Shown piece after piece: positions 5,273-6,962 of a DNA stretch of 6,962 nucleotides (position 1 is the first letter of the stretch; each line of letters starts with the position of its first letter). The notes under the pieces were generated by a model. The model ran no database searches. It was not told the origin of the DNA and was given only the letters and a program-made list of their open reading frames with translations. The DNA is from Clostridia bacterium (GTDB lineage: Bacteria > Bacillota > Clostridia > Christensenellales > Borkfalkiaceae), in NCBI GenBank assembly GCA_900769565.1, contig CAAGHC010000057.1:1-6962 (forward strand). The letters are read 5' to 3'. The translations under genes were made by a program, and so were the position numbers.

Positions 5273-6700
5273 ATGAGTAATAATCAAATTACAAACGACG
5301 GTATAAATGAATTTACCGGTAAAACTAAAAAGAGCGGGTTTTCTGGAAAACTTGGCTTTGTTCTTGCTGCGTCGGGCTCGGCGGTTGGGCTTGGAAATTT
5401 GTGGCGTTTCCCTTATCTTGCTGCGCAATACGGTGGTGGCATCTTTATATTAACTTATATACTACTTGCAATACTTTTCGGCTTAACGCTTTTGATGCTT
5501 GAAATCGGTATAGGTAGGCATACAGGCAAGGGGGTTATAGGCGCTTTTGCTAAACTTAATTCTAAATTTAAATGGTTTGGCTATTTGTGTGTCATAGTTC
5601 CTACGTTAATTGTTCCTTATTATTGTGTAATCGGTGGTTGGGTTGTTAAATACGCTTTTTCATATTTAATAGGTGATACAGGTTTAGTTGCTGGTGGTTC
5701 AAGTGCTACCGTTGATACCGGTGCATTCTTTACTAATTACGTTTCGTCTACTTGGGCACCTTTAATTTTCTTTTTAATCTTTGCTTTTTTAACTATCCTT
5801 ATAGTGGCGTTTGGCGTTCAAAAGGGTATAGAAAAAATGAGCAGGATTTTGATGCCTACACTTGCTATTATGGCAATTTTCTTAATGTTTTACGTTGTTT
5901 TTCAAAATGGCGCGTTAGAAGGTGTAGGTTATGCGCTTATTCCAGATTTCTCTAAGTTTAGTTTTAAGACTATACTAGGTGCACTTGGGCAACTTTTCTA
6001 TTCTATGTCGATAGGTATGTGTATTATGATAACCTACGGCTCGTATATGAAAAAAGACGTTAGTATTAAGTCATCTTCTATGCAAATAGCTATTTTTGAC
6101 AGTGCGTTTGCAATCGTTGCTGCGCTTATAGTTATACCAGCCGTTTTCGCATTTACTGCAAATCCTACTGAGGCTTTAACGAATAAAGGGCCGGCTTTAA
6201 TGTTTATTCAACTTGCAAACGTTTTTAATAAGCTTCCCGCAGGTAGAATTATTGCTATTGTTTTCTTTATTTTAGTATTGTTTGCTGCATTAACGTCTTC
6301 GGTTTCATTAGTTGAATCTATTGTTGCCGTTTTATGTGAAGACGGTAGAATGAAACGTATAACGGCTTGTATTATAGTATTTGTTGTAATACTTGGGCTT
6401 GGTAGTTTATCTTCTTTAGGATATGGTGCGCTTGCTAACGTTAGAATTTTAGGCAAAGATATTTTGGATAGTTTTGATATTTTATCAAATTACGTATTGT
6501 TGCCGATAGTTGCGATTATAACTTGTGTTATTGCAGGTTGGTTTATTGATAAAACCATTATTCCTAAAGAAATAGGTATTGATAAAAATAAAGGGTTAAA
6601 CGCTTATTTTAACGTTATTATTAAATACGTAGCACCTATTTGTATCTTAATTATTCTAGTTACGGGTCTTCTTGACCAGTTTGGTGTAATGGTTATTTAA
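5273..6700 (+). CDS. Sodium-dependent amino acid transporter, neurotransmitter:sodium symporter (NSS) family
   Basis: A 475-residue membrane protein with the LeuT fold that imports an amino acid together with Na+. Helix 1 carries the family signature SGSAVGLGNLWRFPY (residues 34-48, with Asn42 and Arg45 matching LeuT Asn27 and Arg30). Hydrophobic segments by eye: 27-50, 55-80, 103-134, 162-183, 191-211, 236-257, 271-295, 325-353, 362-382, 403-425 and 446-468, so 11 helices, the usual count for bacterial NSS proteins. Helix 6 has GQLFYSMSIGM, the broken-helix substrate region. Helix 8 has Thr341-Ser342, matching the LeuT Na2 site. There is no cleavable signal peptide; the hydrophilic N-terminus of about 25 residues is cytoplasmic. 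Characterised 11-helix relatives carry tryptophan, tyrosine or other hydrophobic amino acids, which would suit the nearby aryl-acid operon, but substrate is not readable here. Last gene of its unit, ending 39 bases before a terminator. Confidence 0.95.
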   Translation: MSNNQITNDGINEFTGKTKKSGFSGKLGFVLAASGSAVGLGNLWRFPYLAAQYGGGIFILTYILLAILFGLTLLMLEIGIGRHTGKGVIGAFAKLNSKFKWFGYLCVIVPTLIVPYYCVIGGWVVKYAFSYLIGDTGLVAGGSSATVDTGAFFTNYVSSTWAPLIFFLIFAFLTILIVAFGVQKGIEKMSRILMPTLAIMAIFLMFYVVFQNGALEGVGYALIPDFSKFSFKTILGALGQLFYSMSIGMCIMITYGSYMKKDVSIKSSSMQIAIFDSAFAIVAALIVIPAVFAFTANPTEALTNKGPALMFIQLANVFNKLPAGRIIAIVFFILVLFAALTSSVSLVESIVAVLCEDGRMKRITACIIVFVVILGLGSLSSLGYGALANVRILGKDILDSFDILSNYVLLPIVAIITCVIAGWFIDKTIIPKEIGIDKNKGLNAYFNVIIKYVAPICILIILVTGLLDQFGVMVI

Positions 6701-6739
6701 TAAAGATTAATTCAAATTTGACTTATGATTTATAATATT

Positions 6740-6770
6740 CAAAAGAGACAAGGTTAACTTGTCTCTTTTG
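6740..6770 (+). terminator. Intrinsic terminator after the NSS transporter gene
   Basis: A perfect 12-bp stem, AAAAGAGACAAG (6741-6752) with CTTGTCTCTTTT (6758-6769), extended by one C-G pair (6740/6770), around the five-base loop GTTAA. The T-run is the 3' side of the stem itself. It is also symmetric enough to work on the - strand. Confidence 0.85.
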
Positions 6771-6850
6771 CATATTAAAATTTTTTGAATAGTTAAAACG
6801 TAGCAGTCAGCAAACGGCGGAGACGATTGCGTGATATTAACGGAAAAAGT

Positions 6851-6884
6851 AAAAATAGTACCAAGCAAAATGCTTGATACTATT
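6851..6884 (-). terminator. Intrinsic terminator of tRNA-Trp, abutting the CCA end
   Basis: On the - strand, AATAGTATCAAGCA (6884-6871) pairs with TGCTTGGTACTATT (6867-6854): 14 pairs with one T-G wobble, a three-base loop (6870-6868), then TTTTT running into more T-rich sequence. The stem begins at the base immediately after the encoded CCA (6887-6885). Confidence 0.88.
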
Positions 6885-6960
6885 TGGCAGGGGAGACGCG
6901 ACTCGAACACGCAACCGGCGGTTTTGGAGACCGCTGCTCTACCAATTGAGCCACTCCCCT
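6885..6960 (-). tRNA. tRNA-Trp, anticodon CCA, with encoded 3' CCA
   Basis: A 76-base cloverleaf on the - strand. Acceptor stem AGGGGAG (6960-6954) pairs with CTCCCCT (6895-6889), then discriminator G (6888) and encoded CCA (6887-6885). The D arm is GCTC / AATTGGTA / GAGC. The anticodon arm is GCGGT / CTCCAAA / ACCGC, with CCA at loop positions 34-36, reading UGG. The variable loop is CGGTT. The T arm is GCGTG / TTCGAGT / CGCGT, containing one G-T and one T-G pair. G73 is the expected discriminator for bacterial tRNA-Trp. Its promoter lies beyond the window. TGA is used as a normal stop in this window, matching a CCA rather than TCA anticodon. Confidence 0.97.
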
Positions 6961-6962
6961 AA

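Noticed and set aside
6718..6736. TTGACT and TATAAT after the transporter gene as a promoter
   Set aside because: The two boxes are only seven bases apart, no -35 lies at the right distance for the TATAAT, and a terminator follows at once.
6819..6825. GGAGACG near the tRNA, repeated at 6892-6898 in the tRNA 3' part, as a possible attachment-site duplication
   Set aside because: Only seven bases match, with no integrase gene or longer tRNA-derived copy in the window, so chance is sufficient.
6771..6850. Possible small RNA or regulatory element in the gap between terminators
   Set aside because: No promoter, hairpin or open frame of note was found in these 80 bases.
6707..6910. 67-residue open frame on the - strand over the terminators and tRNA
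   Set aside because: It begins inside the tRNA-Trp gene and runs through two terminator hairpins; it cannot be a real gene.

Overview
The window (6,962 bases) is A+T-rich, densely coding bacterial chromosome. Several genes have AAGGAG-type ribosome binding sites 6-7 bases before ATG, genes are packed with 4-17 base junctions, and the protein families are typical of anaerobes. Together these point to a low-GC Firmicute, most likely a member of the Clostridia. The code is standard: TGA is used as a stop and the tRNA-Trp has anticodon CCA. No mobile element, CRISPR array or prophage is visible.

Region 1 (1-3180, + strand) is the end of an operon. It holds the C-terminal half of a phenylacetate-CoA ligase (its start lies before the window), a small tandem-ACT protein, a metal-dependent amidohydrolase and a class I aminotransferase. 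The junctions are 17 bases, a 4-base ATGA overlap and 2 bases, so the four are almost certainly co-transcribed. A ligase that activates aryl acetates, an aminotransferase and an amino-acid sensor suggest interconversion of aryl acetates and aromatic amino acids. The missing step would be an indolepyruvate-type ferredoxin oxidoreductase, expected upstream of the window. The amidohydrolase has no obvious place in this scheme and is the least explained gene.

Region 2 (3146-3878) holds a convergent family I inorganic pyrophosphatase on the - strand. It shares a bidirectional terminator with operon 1. A 150-base intergenic stretch carries divergent promoters.

Region 3 (3844-6770, + strand) is a second unit: an Sfp-type phosphopantetheinyl transferase, an Mrp/NBP35-type P-loop ATPase for Fe-S cluster handling, and an 11-helix sodium-dependent amino acid transporter of the NSS family, followed by a strong hairpin terminator. 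The promoter places the predicted transcription start on the A of the first ATG, so the transferase is probably translated from a leaderless mRNA.

Region 4 (6771-6960) has about 80 bases with no recognisable feature. Then comes tRNA-Trp(CCA) on the - strand, whose terminator hairpin starts at the base directly after the encoded CCA.

No clearly new system is present. The points most worth a second look are the unexplained amidohydrolase in the aryl-acid operon, the leaderless transferase transcript, a strong codon-context bias (NAC rather than NAT before valine codons), and the tRNA-abutting terminator.
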